A stretch of DNA of 64,000 nt, taken from assembly GCA_035636095.1 (NCBI GenBank), contig DASPZU010000007.1, positions 1-64,000 of the forward strand, given 5' to 3'. Below are positions 16,771 through 26,090 of the stretch, piece after piece. Each line of letters starts with the position of its first letter. The first letter of the stretch is position 1. The DNA is from Gp7-AA10 sp035636095 (GTDB taxonomy: Bacteria > Acidobacteriota > Thermoanaerobaculia > Gp7-AA8). The notes beneath the pieces were generated by a model that ran no database searches, had not been told where the DNA came from, and saw only the letters and a list, made by a program, of their open reading frames with translations. A program made the translations under genes and the position numbers.

Positions 16771-17298
16771 TTGCCGGCAAGGTCAAAGTCTTTCGAGCTG
16801 TGGGGCAAGGGTCTCGAGCATTGGGAAGCAGGACGCTTGGACGACGCCGCGGCAGCATTCCGCGAAGCGATCACTCACGGTCGAAATGACGTCAACTTCA
16901 TCGAATACCTGAAGTCTCTCGGCGGAGTGTTGGGGCACCTCGGCAGATACAACGAGGCGCAGGCTGCGCTCGAGCAAGCGCTCGAACAAGCGCTGGATGA
17001 ATCTCGAGCCGAAGGAAACGGATCGTCAAATGTCGTCTCGGCACGCCACTCTCTGGCTGAGCATTTTCTCTTGGTGCTCAGACCCAGGGAGGCGATCGCC
17101 GTGACCGCTCCATCGATCGGCATCGGAGCCAAGCTGGAAGGCATCCTTCGTTATGTCCGTGCATTTGCGTTCGAAGCTCTAGGAGATTCCGCAAAAGCAC
17201 GGAGTGAGGCTGACGCAGCTCTCGAACTTGCGAGTTCCGACGATCAGAGAGAACGCATGCGGGCGCAGCTAGGGCGCATTCTCCAGCGGCATGACTGA
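16771..17298 (+). CDS. Tetratricopeptide-repeat protein
   Basis: 175-residue helical protein with TPR-like repeats: GLEHWEAGRLDDAAAAFREA (about 13-32), LGHLGRYNEAQAALEQALEQ (about 54-73) and AFEALGDSAKARSEADAALE near the C-terminus. It starts at TTG, 3 bases after the nitrilase stop, so it is probably translated with it. Its 3' end overlaps the convergent antiporter remnant by 30 bases. Presumably a protein-protein interaction module; partner unknown. Confidence 0.7.
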   Translation: MPARSKSFELWGKGLEHWEAGRLDDAAAAFREAITHGRNDVNFIEYLKSLGGVLGHLGRYNEAQAALEQALEQALDESRAEGNGSSNVVSARHSLAEHFLLVLRPREAIAVTAPSIGIGAKLEGILRYVRAFAFEALGDSAKARSEADAALELASSDDQRERMRAQLGRILQRHD

Positions 17299-18256
17299 GC
17301 GCTCGCGCAACATCAGTCGCATTGACGGCCCCGCGATCGCCGAAGTAACGACCGCCATCACCACCAGAGCCACGAAAAGGCGCGCGTCGATCAAATTCGC
17401 TTCGAGAGCGACCGTTGCCAGGACGATCTCGACCGCGCCGCGCGCGTTCATCGCCATGCCCGATGGCGGTCGCCTGACGCCATGGCACGCGGGCAAGTCG
17501 TGCGCCGAAGGTCGCGCCGGCGATCTTGCCGATGCACGCGATGGCGATGACGATCGTCACGAGCTGCCAGTCGAAGTTCGACGCGAAGTTGACCTTCAGC
17601 CCGATCGAGACGAAGAACAGCGGTGCCAGAACGCGAATCACGAACTGACGCGCGCGTTCGCTCTTTTCGAGGTGGCGCGACAGCAGCGCTCCCGCCATGA
17701 AGATGCATGGCGTAAGAACCGACCATGGCACCTTCGCGGCGGTGATGATCGCGAACAGCAGCCAGCCCACGAGGTCATCTATCGTGGCAGAAGCCAGGAC
17801 GATCGACGCCAGCGGCATCCGCTCGTATCCGAGGTCGAAGATGATGCGAGCGATGACGGGGAGCGCTGAAATCGCAAGCGCGGTGCCCATGAAGAGCGCC
17901 AGCTCATCGACAGGCACTCCTTGTTTCCAGATCGACGGCGCAAAGCACACGGCGAGTTGCGCGGCCGCGAACGGGATCAAAATGCCGCCGAGACTGGTGG
18001 CCGCGACGGCGCGCGCGTTCCGCCGAACATCGTGGAGGTTGATCTCCAGTCCGGCGACGAACAGGAAGCAGATCAGGCCGAACTTCGCGATGAGGTCGCG
18101 GCCGTGCGCCGGAGTCTGAAAAAGGTCAAAGCCGGTCGGACCGAGAAGGATGCCGCCGACAAGCTCGCCGATGACGGCCGGCATCCGCACGCGGCGCGCG
18201 AGCTCTCCGAAAGCGAGTCCGGTGGCGAGCATGACCGCCGCCTGCAGCAACACCAC
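17269..18256 (-). pseudogene. CPA2-type cation/proton antiporter, frameshifted
   Basis: Membrane antiporter of the KefB/NapA-like CPA2 family, about 329 codons when joined. The first part (GTG near 18256 to about 17461) carries MPAVIGELVGGILLGPTGFD and the ion-site motif LASATIDDLVGW. The family sequence then continues in another frame as MAMNARGAVEIVLATVALEA to the stop at 17269. Removing one base from the CCC run at 17459-17461 (plus strand) restores RQATAIG-MAMNARG exactly. Either the gene is recently inactivated or this is a homopolymer error. It is divergent from xdhA with only about 27 bases between the starts. Confidence 0.75.
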
Positions 18257-18283
18257 GCGCCTCAGGATAAACTCTTGCGGGCA

Positions 18284-19639
18284 ATGCGCGACCACATCCT
18301 TTTCGCGATCAACGGGCGCGAGCATCGCGTCGGCGGCCGTGAAATCTTCGCGACGCTCGCGAACTGGCTGCGTTACGACGCAGGCGCGACCGGCACGAAA
18401 ATCGTGTGCGAGGAAGGTGACTGCGGTGCGTGCACCGTCCTGATCCGGCGTTCGACGAAAGAGGAGTTCGTCCCGGTCAACTCCTGCATCCTTTCGCTCT
18501 GTCAGCTCGACGGCGCCAGCATCGTGACCGTCGAGGGAATCCGCATGAACGCCGTGCAACAGTCGATGATCGCGCATCATGGCGCGCAGTGCGGCTACTG
18601 CACACCGGGATTCGTGGTCGCGATGTGCGGCCTGTTCGAGACGTGCGATCGCGTGACGGAAAAGCAGGTGCGCGACGGCCTGACGGGAAATCTCTGTCGT
18701 TGCACCGGCTACGAGCCAATCATCAAGGCAGCGCTGGCCGTCGACGGAAAGTCGATGTCCAAGCTGCGCGATGTCTACCCCGGCGTTCCCAATGCACGCG
18801 ATGCCGTCCGCATCGACAATTTCTTCGCGCCGGCGACAATGGAGGACGCGGTCCGATTCAAGGGTGAAAATCCCGGCTGCACGATTCTGCAGGGGGGAAC
18901 CGATGTCGGAGTGTGGATCAACAAGCGCCACTTCCAAGCGCCGGCCATGCTCCTCCTCGGCAAGATCGCAGGACTCGCTGATATTTCGGAGAAGAAAAAT
19001 CAAATCAGCGTCGGCGCGAACGTCAGCCTGGCGGCCTTCGAGGCCTTCATCCGCGATCGCATTCCCGAGCTCTATCGCATTCTCAACATCTTCGGCTCGC
19101 CCCAGATCAAGTACGCCGGCACGCTGGCCGGCAACATCGCGAATGGCTCGCCGATCGGAGACACGCTGCCGTATCTCCTCGTCGCCGACGCCCAGCTCGA
19201 GCTGACCGGCACCGGCGGCACGCGCACCGTTCCGATCAACAGCTTCTATCGCGGATACAAACAATTCGACCTGCGGCCGGACGAGATCATCACGCGCGTC
19301 TTCGTCCCTGTCATCGCCGACACGGTCAAACTCTACAAAGTCTCCCGGAGAAAAGATCTCGACATCTCCGCCTTCACGGCTGCCATCCGCCTGCGGATGA
19401 ACGGACGCATCGAGGACGCGCGCATCGCCTACGGCGGAGTGGCGCCGACCGTGGTCCGTTTGCCGAAAACGGAGTCGTTCCTCAAAGGAAAGGCGCCCTC
19501 GCTCGACGTGTTCGAGCGCGCCGGCGAGCTGGCGCGCAGCGAGATCAAGCCGATCTCCGACGTTCGCGGATCGGCCGATTATCGTCTGCAGCTCGCCGAA
19601 AACATCCTCAGCAAATTCTGGCACGAGGTCAGCGCGTGA
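18284..19639 (+). CDS. xdhA: Xanthine dehydrogenase small subunit (FeS-FAD)
   Basis: 451-residue subunit combining two [2Fe-2S] domains and an FAD domain, as in the two-subunit XdhAB type. Plant-type cluster ligands: C42, C47, C50 (CEEGDCGAC). Second cluster: C103, C106 (CGYCTPG) and C138, C140 (CRCTGY). The FAD-binding domain begins at about 180 (ILQGGTDVGVWIN and GTLAGNIANGSPIGD). It passes electrons from the molybdenum subunit to NAD+. ATG 18284 opens the conserved MRDHILFAINGREH start. The stop overlaps the GTG start of xdhB (GTGA). The maturation factor XdhC is encoded about 15 kb downstream. Confidence 0.94.
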   Translation: MRDHILFAINGREHRVGGREIFATLANWLRYDAGATGTKIVCEEGDCGACTVLIRRSTKEEFVPVNSCILSLCQLDGASIVTVEGIRMNAVQQSMIAHHGAQCGYCTPGFVVAMCGLFETCDRVTEKQVRDGLTGNLCRCTGYEPIIKAALAVDGKSMSKLRDVYPGVPNARDAVRIDNFFAPATMEDAVRFKGENPGCTILQGGTDVGVWINKRHFQAPAMLLLGKIAGLADISEKKNQISVGANVSLAAFEAFIRDRIPELYRILNIFGSPQIKYAGTLAGNIANGSPIGDTLPYLLVADAQLELTGTGGTRTVPINSFYRGYKQFDLRPDEIITRVFVPVIADTVKLYKVSRRKDLDISAFTAAIRLRMNGRIEDARIAYGGVAPTVVRLPKTESFLKGKAPSLDVFERAGELARSEIKPISDVRGSADYRLQLAENILSKFWHEVSA

Positions 19640-21864
19640 CCGCCGTCGGCAAAAACATCCCGCACGACTCGGCGGTCGGATACGTCACCGGCGAGTCGCT
19701 GTACGTCGACGACGTGCCCTTCGCGAAGAACGAGCTGATCGTCGATCATTTCTGGTCGCCGGTCGCGCACGGCCGCATTCGCTCGCTCGACACCACCGCC
19801 GCCTGCGCCGTTCCCGGCATAGTGGCGCTCTACACCTACCACGATCTGGCGCACAATCTCTTCGGCCCGATCATCAAGGACGAAATCCTGCTGGCCGAGG
19901 ATGTAGTGACGTTCATCGGGCAGCCGATTGTCGTGATCGCGGCCGAAAATCGCGAAGCAATACGTCTCGCCAAGGCGGCCATCAAGATCGATATCGAGAA
20001 ACTCGAGCCGGTCTTCACCATCGACGACGCCAAGCGGAAGAAGCTCTTCATCGGACCGACGCGCCGGATCGCGCGCGGCGATTGGGAAGCCGCATTCGCG
20101 AATGCCGAACACATCCTCGAGGGAACGTGGACCAACGGCGGGCAGGACCACTTCTATCTCGAGTCGCAGGCCGCCATCGCGTATCCCGGCGAATTCGATC
20201 AGCTGCATGTTTTGTCGTCGACCCAGAATCCCTCCGAGGTGCAGGAAGTGATCGCTCACCTCCTCGGCCTTCCCATCAACAAGGTGGTGGTGACCACCAA
20301 GCGGATGGGCGGCGCGTTCGGCGGAAAAGAATGTCAGGCCACGCATCCGGCGGCCATGGCGGCGCTGGTCGCGCACAAGACCAAGCGTCCAGCGCGCGTC
20401 GCGTACAACAAGGACGACGACATGTGCGTCACCGGCGGACGGCACCCGTTCCAGAACGATTACAAAGTCGCCTTCACCAGCGATGGCGTGATCACCGCGC
20501 TGCAGGCCGATCTCTATTCCGACGGCGGCGCGTACGCCGATCTGTCGACGGCCGTCATGGGACGCGCGATGACGCACATCGACAATGCCTATTACCTTCC
20601 AAACGTAGAAATTAAAGGCACTATTTGTCGTACAAATTTTCCGCCTAACACGGCCTTTCGCGGCTTCGGCGGTCCGCAGGGCGTGGCGACCATCGAGAAC
20701 ATCCTCGAAGAGATCGCGCATGATCTGAAATGCGATCCACTCGAGATCCGGATCAGGAACTGCTACGGCATCGACGATCGCAACATCACGCCGTACGGCC
20801 AGGTCGTCAAAAACAATCTTCTTCCCAAGTTGTTCGACGAGATCTCGCGGCGCGCCGACTATGCCAAGCGCAAGAAGGCCGTGGCCGATTTCAACGCGCG
20901 TTCGCGCACGCATCTGCGCGGACTGGCGTGTACGGCCGTCAAATTCGGGATCTCCTTCAATACCAAGTTCCTCAATCAGGCCAATGCGCTCGTCAACGTC
21001 TATCTCGACGGCTCGGTACAGGTTTCGACCGGTGCCACCGAGATGGGACAAGGCGTCAACACCAAGATCCGCCAGCTGGTGGCCGACGAATTTGGAATCG
21101 ACGTCGAACACGTGATCCTCATGCCGACCTCCACCGAGAAAAACAACAACACCTCGGCGACTGCGGCCTCGAGCGGCGCCGATCTCAATGGAAGCGCGGC
21201 CGTGGATGCCTGTCGCAAAATCAAGGCGCGGCTCGCGGAGGTCGATGGCGGACGCAATCTGCCCTGGCGGCAGCTCATCAAAGCCGCCTATCACGAGCGC
21301 GTTTCCCTCGGCGATAAAGGTTTTTATTCAACGCAGGGAATCGATTGGGACATCGACAAAGGCTGCGGAACGCCCTTCCTCTATTTCACGCAGGGCGTGG
21401 CGGTATCGGAGGTCGAGATCGATCGCTTCACGGGCATGATGCGCACCGTGCGCAGCGATGTCCTCATGGACATCGGCAAGTCGATCAATCCCGGCATCGA
21501 CCGCGGTCAGATGACGGGCGCTTTCATTCAGGGCGTGGGCTGGCTCACCACGGAAGAAAAGCGCTGGACGCCGGACGGCGACTTGCTGACCCATTCGCCA
21601 ACCACGTACAAGATTCCCAACATTCAGGACGTGCCGGAGATCTTCAACGTCGACACGATCGACAACGACGCCAACACCGTCAACATCCGATCGAGCAAAG
21701 CTGTCGGCGAGCCTCCCCTGCTCCTCGGCATCTCGGTTTTCATGGCCATCAAGAACGCGCTGTCGTTCGTCTCCAACGGCGCCATCCCGAAGATCAACGC
21801 CCCGGCCACCGGCGAGGAGATCCTCAAGCGGCTCGCGGCGCACCGCGCGGCAGCAGTCGTATAG
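19636..21864 (+). CDS. xdhB: Xanthine dehydrogenase molybdopterin subunit
   Basis: 742-residue molybdenum-cofactor subunit that oxidises hypoxanthine and xanthine to urate. Conserved landmarks: TQNPSEVQ, the Moco-site RMGGAFGGKE, FRGFGGPQ with the substrate arginine, GATEMGQGVNTK, and the catalytic glutamate in AVGEPPLLLG near the C-terminus. Length matches the XdhB type rather than eukaryotic single-chain XDH. It starts at GTG overlapping the xdhA stop. A local A/T-rich patch occurs at about 20585-20655 within otherwise GC-ending codons. The kinase gene begins 8 bases after the stop. Confidence 0.94.
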   Translation: MTAVGKNIPHDSAVGYVTGESLYVDDVPFAKNELIVDHFWSPVAHGRIRSLDTTAACAVPGIVALYTYHDLAHNLFGPIIKDEILLAEDVVTFIGQPIVVIAAENREAIRLAKAAIKIDIEKLEPVFTIDDAKRKKLFIGPTRRIARGDWEAAFANAEHILEGTWTNGGQDHFYLESQAAIAYPGEFDQLHVLSSTQNPSEVQEVIAHLLGLPINKVVVTTKRMGGAFGGKECQATHPAAMAALVAHKTKRPARVAYNKDDDMCVTGGRHPFQNDYKVAFTSDGVITALQADLYSDGGAYADLSTAVMGRAMTHIDNAYYLPNVEIKGTICRTNFPPNTAFRGFGGPQGVATIENILEEIAHDLKCDPLEIRIRNCYGIDDRNITPYGQVVKNNLLPKLFDEISRRADYAKRKKAVADFNARSRTHLRGLACTAVKFGISFNTKFLNQANALVNVYLDGSVQVSTGATEMGQGVNTKIRQLVADEFGIDVEHVILMPTSTEKNNNTSATAASSGADLNGSAAVDACRKIKARLAEVDGGRNLPWRQLIKAAYHERVSLGDKGFYSTQGIDWDIDKGCGTPFLYFTQGVAVSEVEIDRFTGMMRTVRSDVLMDIGKSINPGIDRGQMTGAFIQGVGWLTTEEKRWTPDGDLLTHSPTTYKIPNIQDVPEIFNVDTIDNDANTVNIRSSKAVGEPPLLLGISVFMAIKNALSFVSNGAIPKINAPATGEEILKRLAAHRAAAVV

Positions 21865-21872
21865 TTATCCAA

Positions 21873-24419
21873 TTGCAGATCGCTGCCGGCACGCGCATCG
21901 GCTCGTACGAGATTGTTGATGCTTTGGGCTCAGGAGGGATGGGGAATGTCTATCGTGCCTCCGACACTCGCCTCGGACGCGAGATTGCGATCAAGACGCT
22001 GCCTCCGGCGCTGGCGCGCGATCCGGCCGCCCTTGCGCGATTCGAGCGCGAAGCGCGATTTCTGGCGTCGCTGAATCATCCGAACATCGCAACCATCTAC
22101 GGGATCGAGGAACACGACGGCGGGCGATTTCTCATTCTGGAGCTCGTCCCAGGCGAAACGCTGGAGGCCGTTCTCGCGCGCGGGCCGCTTTCGCTCGATC
22201 AAACGCTCAAGATCGCGCTGGAGGTCGCGACCGCGCTCGAGGCAGCGCACGAAGCGGGCATCATTCACCGCGACCTGAAGCCCTCCAACGTCAAGATCAC
22301 TCCCGACGGCCGCGTCAAGCTGCTCGATTTCGGCATCGCGAAAAATCTTCCGTCGGCGACTGACGCTTCGAGCGCAGCGACCGTGACGCGCGTGGGCATG
22401 CTCATCGGCACGCCGGCCTATATGAGCCCCGAGCAGATCCGCGGCGGCGAGGTCGACCGGCGCTCCGACATCTGGTCATTCGGCTGCCTGCTGTACGAGA
22501 TGCTCACCGGCCGCCGGGCATTCAAAGGGACAACTTACATCGAGCTCGCCGATGCCATCCGCAACACAGAACCTGATTTCACGGCGCTGCCCGAGCGCGT
22601 GCGCCGCGTTGTCATGCACTGTCTGAAGAAGGATCCAACCGACCGCTTCAACAACATCGGCGATGCGCGCCGTGAGCTCCAGGAAGGCGAGCCTTCTGCC
22701 GGCCGCAGCGGCATCTTCGCCGCGATCATCTCCGCGTTTCGCAACCCGAGACAGGAACGGCAGCCATCTCCGCCGGTGCTCCGGTTGAAGCAATTCACAT
22801 TTGCCGCCGGCATCGAGGAATTTCCGGCGTGGTCTCCCGATGGCGGGGCGATCGTCTATTCCCGCGACGTCGGCGGCCTCCGGAAGTTGTTCCTGAAAAC
22901 TCTCGAGGGCAGCGAACGGCAGTTGACCAGCGGTGATTCTGACGATCTGCATGCATGTTTCGCTGGAGCGCGCCGTGTCCTGTTCGTCCGCGCCCGCGAT
23001 CCGCGCCGCCGTCTCGAACCCACCGACGTCTTCGGCTTTTACGGCTACGAGACGAGCATGGGCGACGTATGGTCGATCGACACCGACACGGGCCGCGAAA
23101 CACGAATCATCGACAACGCGTACAGTCCGAGCGTCTCGCCGGATGGAAGGGCGATCGCGATCGACGCATCGTGGGGAGGTCCGCGGCGCATCTGGATCGT
23201 CGATGACCGCGGGCGAAATCCGCAGCAGGTGACCACCGAGACCTCGGAAGCGGTGTCGCACATCGGTCCGAGCTGGTCGCCCGATGGAAAAAGGCTGACG
23301 TTTCAACAGATCGAGCGCACGAAGTTCAATGTCGCGGTGATCGAGCTCGCGACGCGGCGCTCGGCGACCATCACCGACGACGCCTACCAGAACATCAACC
23401 CGGTGTGGTCGTTGTCGGGGCATTTCATCTACTTCTCCACCTATCGCGGCGGCGGCATGAACGTGTGGCGGTTGCCGATCCACGATGACGGCACACCGGC
23501 CGGCCCACCGCAGCAACTCACGACCGGAGCCGGACAGGACGTACAGATTGCAATCTCGCCAGACGGTAAACGGCTGGCATATACAACGCTGCGGCAAAAC
23601 GCCGACGTCTGGCGTTTGCCGCTTCGAGACGACGGGACTGCGGCGGGACCGCCGGAATCCGTCATCGCAACGTCGCGTGAAGACAGCCGCGGCGCGTGGT
23701 CACCGGACGGCCAGCAGATCGCCTTCAACTCCGACCGCACCGGCGATATGAACATCTGGATTCACTCGCTTCGCGACCGGAGCGAGCGCCACATCACGCG
23801 CAGCTCAGGAGGCGACTTCCAGGCGAACTGGTCGCCCGACGCGCGCCAGTTGGTTTTCTTCTCATCGCGGTCGGGTCACGCCGACATCTGGAAGGTCGAT
23901 ATCGGTAACGGCACGCTGACGCAGCTCACGCACAGCCGGTCGCTCGATATCAATCCATTCTTCTCCCGTGATGGGAGCGAGATCGTCTACCAGTCTGATG
24001 CGTCGGGGAGGCTCGAGCTCTGGCTGATGCGCGCGGACGGATCGCTGCCACGTCAGTTGACCAACGTCGGAGTCGCCGGCCACTTCATGCGCTGGCTGCC
24101 GGACGGCTTCATTTACTTTCGTTCGCCGGCCTTCGGAATGATGCGCATTTCGCCCGAGGGCGGCGAGCCGCAGATGTTCAGCAAGAATGGCGGCGCACAC
24201 ATTTCCTTCTCGCCCGACGCGTCGCGATTCATCGACGTCGTCGCGCACAAGGTGCTCTGGCTCTACGGCCGTGACGGCTCGGCGCAAAAGCTCTTCGAAT
24301 TCGACAATGCCGACATCCGCATCGACTATCCGGTCTGGTCGCCGGACGGCAAATGGCTCCTCTTCGATCGCTTCAAGCCCGAGGGGGGCGACATCTGGAT
24401 GGCCGAGGGAATCGAGTGA
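21873..24419 (+). CDS. Ser/Thr protein kinase with TolB-like beta-propeller
   Basis: 848-residue soluble kinase. Kinase domain at about 10-270: GSGGMGNVYRASD, IAIKTLPPAL, HRDLKPSNVKI, LLDFGIAKN and MSPEQIRG. A linker leads to a propeller (about 310-848) built of WSPDG-type PD40/TolB repeats (FPAWSPDGGAIVYSR, SWSPDGKRLTF and others). No transmembrane helix is seen, unlike most of these kinases. The start is TTG 21873; no ATG precedes the glycine loop. It follows xdhB by 8 bases in the same direction, so it may respond to or regulate the purine operon, which is inferred from position only. Confidence 0.88.
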   Translation: MQIAAGTRIGSYEIVDALGSGGMGNVYRASDTRLGREIAIKTLPPALARDPAALARFEREARFLASLNHPNIATIYGIEEHDGGRFLILELVPGETLEAVLARGPLSLDQTLKIALEVATALEAAHEAGIIHRDLKPSNVKITPDGRVKLLDFGIAKNLPSATDASSAATVTRVGMLIGTPAYMSPEQIRGGEVDRRSDIWSFGCLLYEMLTGRRAFKGTTYIELADAIRNTEPDFTALPERVRRVVMHCLKKDPTDRFNNIGDARRELQEGEPSAGRSGIFAAIISAFRNPRQERQPSPPVLRLKQFTFAAGIEEFPAWSPDGGAIVYSRDVGGLRKLFLKTLEGSERQLTSGDSDDLHACFAGARRVLFVRARDPRRRLEPTDVFGFYGYETSMGDVWSIDTDTGRETRIIDNAYSPSVSPDGRAIAIDASWGGPRRIWIVDDRGRNPQQVTTETSEAVSHIGPSWSPDGKRLTFQQIERTKFNVAVIELATRRSATITDDAYQNINPVWSLSGHFIYFSTYRGGGMNVWRLPIHDDGTPAGPPQQLTTGAGQDVQIAISPDGKRLAYTTLRQNADVWRLPLRDDGTAAGPPESVIATSREDSRGAWSPDGQQIAFNSDRTGDMNIWIHSLRDRSERHITRSSGGDFQANWSPDARQLVFFSSRSGHADIWKVDIGNGTLTQLTHSRSLDINPFFSRDGSEIVYQSDASGRLELWLMRADGSLPRQLTNVGVAGHFMRWLPDGFIYFRSPAFGMMRISPEGGEPQMFSKNGGAHISFSPDASRFIDVVAHKVLWLYGRDGSAQKLFEFDNADIRIDYPVWSPDGKWLLFDRFKPEGGDIWMAEGIE

Positions 24420-24494
24420 TTCTTCGCAGCCGCCGCTTTCTCTTCAGCGTGTAGAACTGTTGCCGGATGTCAAGTTCGCCAGTACCCTCGGGTT

Positions 24495-25353
24495 ATGGAA
24501 GCCTTACCGACGCTCGAAGACGACGGCCTTACCACTCCCACCGTCGGTGAATGGGGTCAGGAGAAGTACCAGCTCGTCCGCTGCTATGCGCAGGTCTTCG
24601 CTACTTCGATGAAGAATGCGTTCGAGTGCCGCGTGTACATCGACTTGTTCGCCGGCTCAGGTCGAGCAAAGCTTCGTGACTCTAACCGGATCGTGCCTGC
24701 TTCGCCGATTCTAGTCCTCAGCATAAATGATCCTTTTGACCGGTATGTCTTTTGCGACCTCAGCGAGCACAATTTGGAAGCTTTGCGTTTACGAAAAGAG
24801 AGGGGCTTTGCTGCGCGACGAGCTGAATTTGTTCCGGGAGATGTAAACAAAAAGATAGATGAAGTTATCGGCCTGATTCCGCAACACTCAAAATCTTTTC
24901 GCGTTCTGACTTTCTGCTTCGTGGATCCATTCAACATAGACGATCTCAAATTCGAGACTATTCGCGCTTTAGCCGTCGGGGGTCGGAAGATCGACTTTCT
25001 GATTCTTGTACCGTCCGGCATGGACGCTCAGCGAAACTGGAAGCGCGAAAACGCCCTCTATGCTGACTTCCTAGGGACTGCGAATTGGCGCACAAATTGG
25101 GAAAAGGAGCGACACGCAGGTCGCACCTTCGCAAATTTCTTCGTCGATGAGTTCGCCCGCTCGATGGAGCGAAATTGGCTTCAGATGGGAGGGCGTTCAA
25201 ACGGCCCATCCAATAAAGAACGAAAAAAACTCAAAGATGTACCACTTAACTTTTTTTAGTCGCGAATCCATCGCATCCAGGTTTTGGGACGACTGCAGGA
25301 AGTACACAACGCCACAAGGGTCACTCCCTTTCGTAAGCGCACAGAGAAAGTAA
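24495..25353 (+). CDS. tcmP: Three-Cys-motif partner protein TcmP (one-base frameshift)
   Basis: Methyltransferase-like protein of unknown function that regularly accompanies DUF5131 proteins. Residues about 47-60 (YIDLFAGSGRAKLRD) and FCFVDPF match the family. As written the frame stops at 25259 (254 residues) just after a run of seven A (25222-25228). Deleting one A continues into SKMYHLTFFSRESIASRFWD, which is the family C-terminus, and ends at 25351-25353, where the stop overlaps the DUF5131 ATG (TAATG). So the intended product is about 285 residues, made by slippage or disrupted by a mutation or sequencing error. Codons are visibly less GC-biased than in neighbouring genes. Confidence 0.8.
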
Positions 25354-26090
25354 TGTCTGACAGATCTGAGATCGAATGGACCGACGCCACGTGGAACCCG
25401 GTTCGCGGCTGCACAAAGATCAGCCCGGGCTGCAAGCACTGCTACGCAGCGACTTTCGCGGAAAGATTTCGTGGCGTTCCGAATCATCCATACGAACAAG
25501 GATTCGACCTTCGACTCGTCCCTGAAAAACTCAACGAACCACTCCGATGGGCTCGGCCACGACAAATCTTCGTTAACTCGATGAGCGATTTGTTTCACGA
25601 CGACGTGAGCGACGAATATATTGAGCGCGTTGTCGATGTGATGCTTCAGGCCAACTGGCACATCTATCAAGTGTTGACTAAGCGGTCCGAACGGATGCGA
25701 CACTTGCTCAGTACAAAACTCGTTGCTTCGGCGCGGGCCACTCACATCTGGTGGGGTGTCAGCGTCGAAGATCGAAGGTTTGGCATTCCCCGAATTGAGC
25801 ATCTCCACGGCGCACCGGCCTCCATTCGGTTTCTTTCAATCGAACCACTACTTGAAGATTTGGGAAGAATCGACTTAGCTGGAATCGATTGGGTAATCGT
25901 CGGCGGAGAATCAGGCCCGGGCGCAAGGCCAATGAGAAGTGAGTGGGTTTTGTCGATTTTGCGGCAGTGCGAAGGGCTCGGAATTCCGTTCTTTTTTAAG
26001 CAATGGGGTGGCGTTCGAAAGAGCAAGGCGGGCCGCGAGCTGAACGGACAGACCTACAACGGGATGCCGCAGGTCGCGGCAAACCGATGA
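25353..26090 (+). CDS. DUF5131 (phage Gp37/Gp68-like) three-Cys protein
   Basis: 245-residue protein with the hallmark N-terminus IEWTDATWNPVRGC and the cysteine cluster C-x6-C-x2-C (GCTKISPGCKHCYA), resembling a radical-SAM-like Fe-S site. The family signature VGGESGPGARPM is present, and the end (FFKQWGGVRKSKAGRELNG) is complete. Homologues occur in phages and scattered bacterial genomes next to TcmP; the reaction is unknown. ATG 25353 overlaps the frameshifted tcmP stop and its own stop overlaps the allantoinase ATG (ATGA), so the pair is embedded in the purine operon. Codon use suggests horizontal acquisition. Confidence 0.88.
   Translation: MSDRSEIEWTDATWNPVRGCTKISPGCKHCYAATFAERFRGVPNHPYEQGFDLRLVPEKLNEPLRWARPRQIFVNSMSDLFHDDVSDEYIERVVDVMLQANWHIYQVLTKRSERMRHLLSTKLVASARATHIWWGVSVEDRRFGIPRIEHLHGAPASIRFLSIEPLLEDLGRIDLAGIDWVIVGGESGPGARPMRSEWVLSILRQCEGLGIPFFFKQWGGVRKSKAGRELNGQTYNGMPQVAANR

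Noticed and set aside
16771..17298. A carbohydrate or toxin function for the TPR protein
   Set aside because: Only TPR-like helices are visible; position next to the nitrilase is not enough to assign a role.
17078..19624. A very long minus-strand frame opposite xdhA running into the antiporter
   Set aside because: Only about 17461-18256 shows antiporter sequence. The part opposite xdhA is charged, low-complexity antisense of a high-GC gene and has no family features.
19579..21294. A 571-codon minus-strand frame opposite xdhB
   Set aside because: The xdhB plus-strand motifs are complete, and this frame is antisense shadow.
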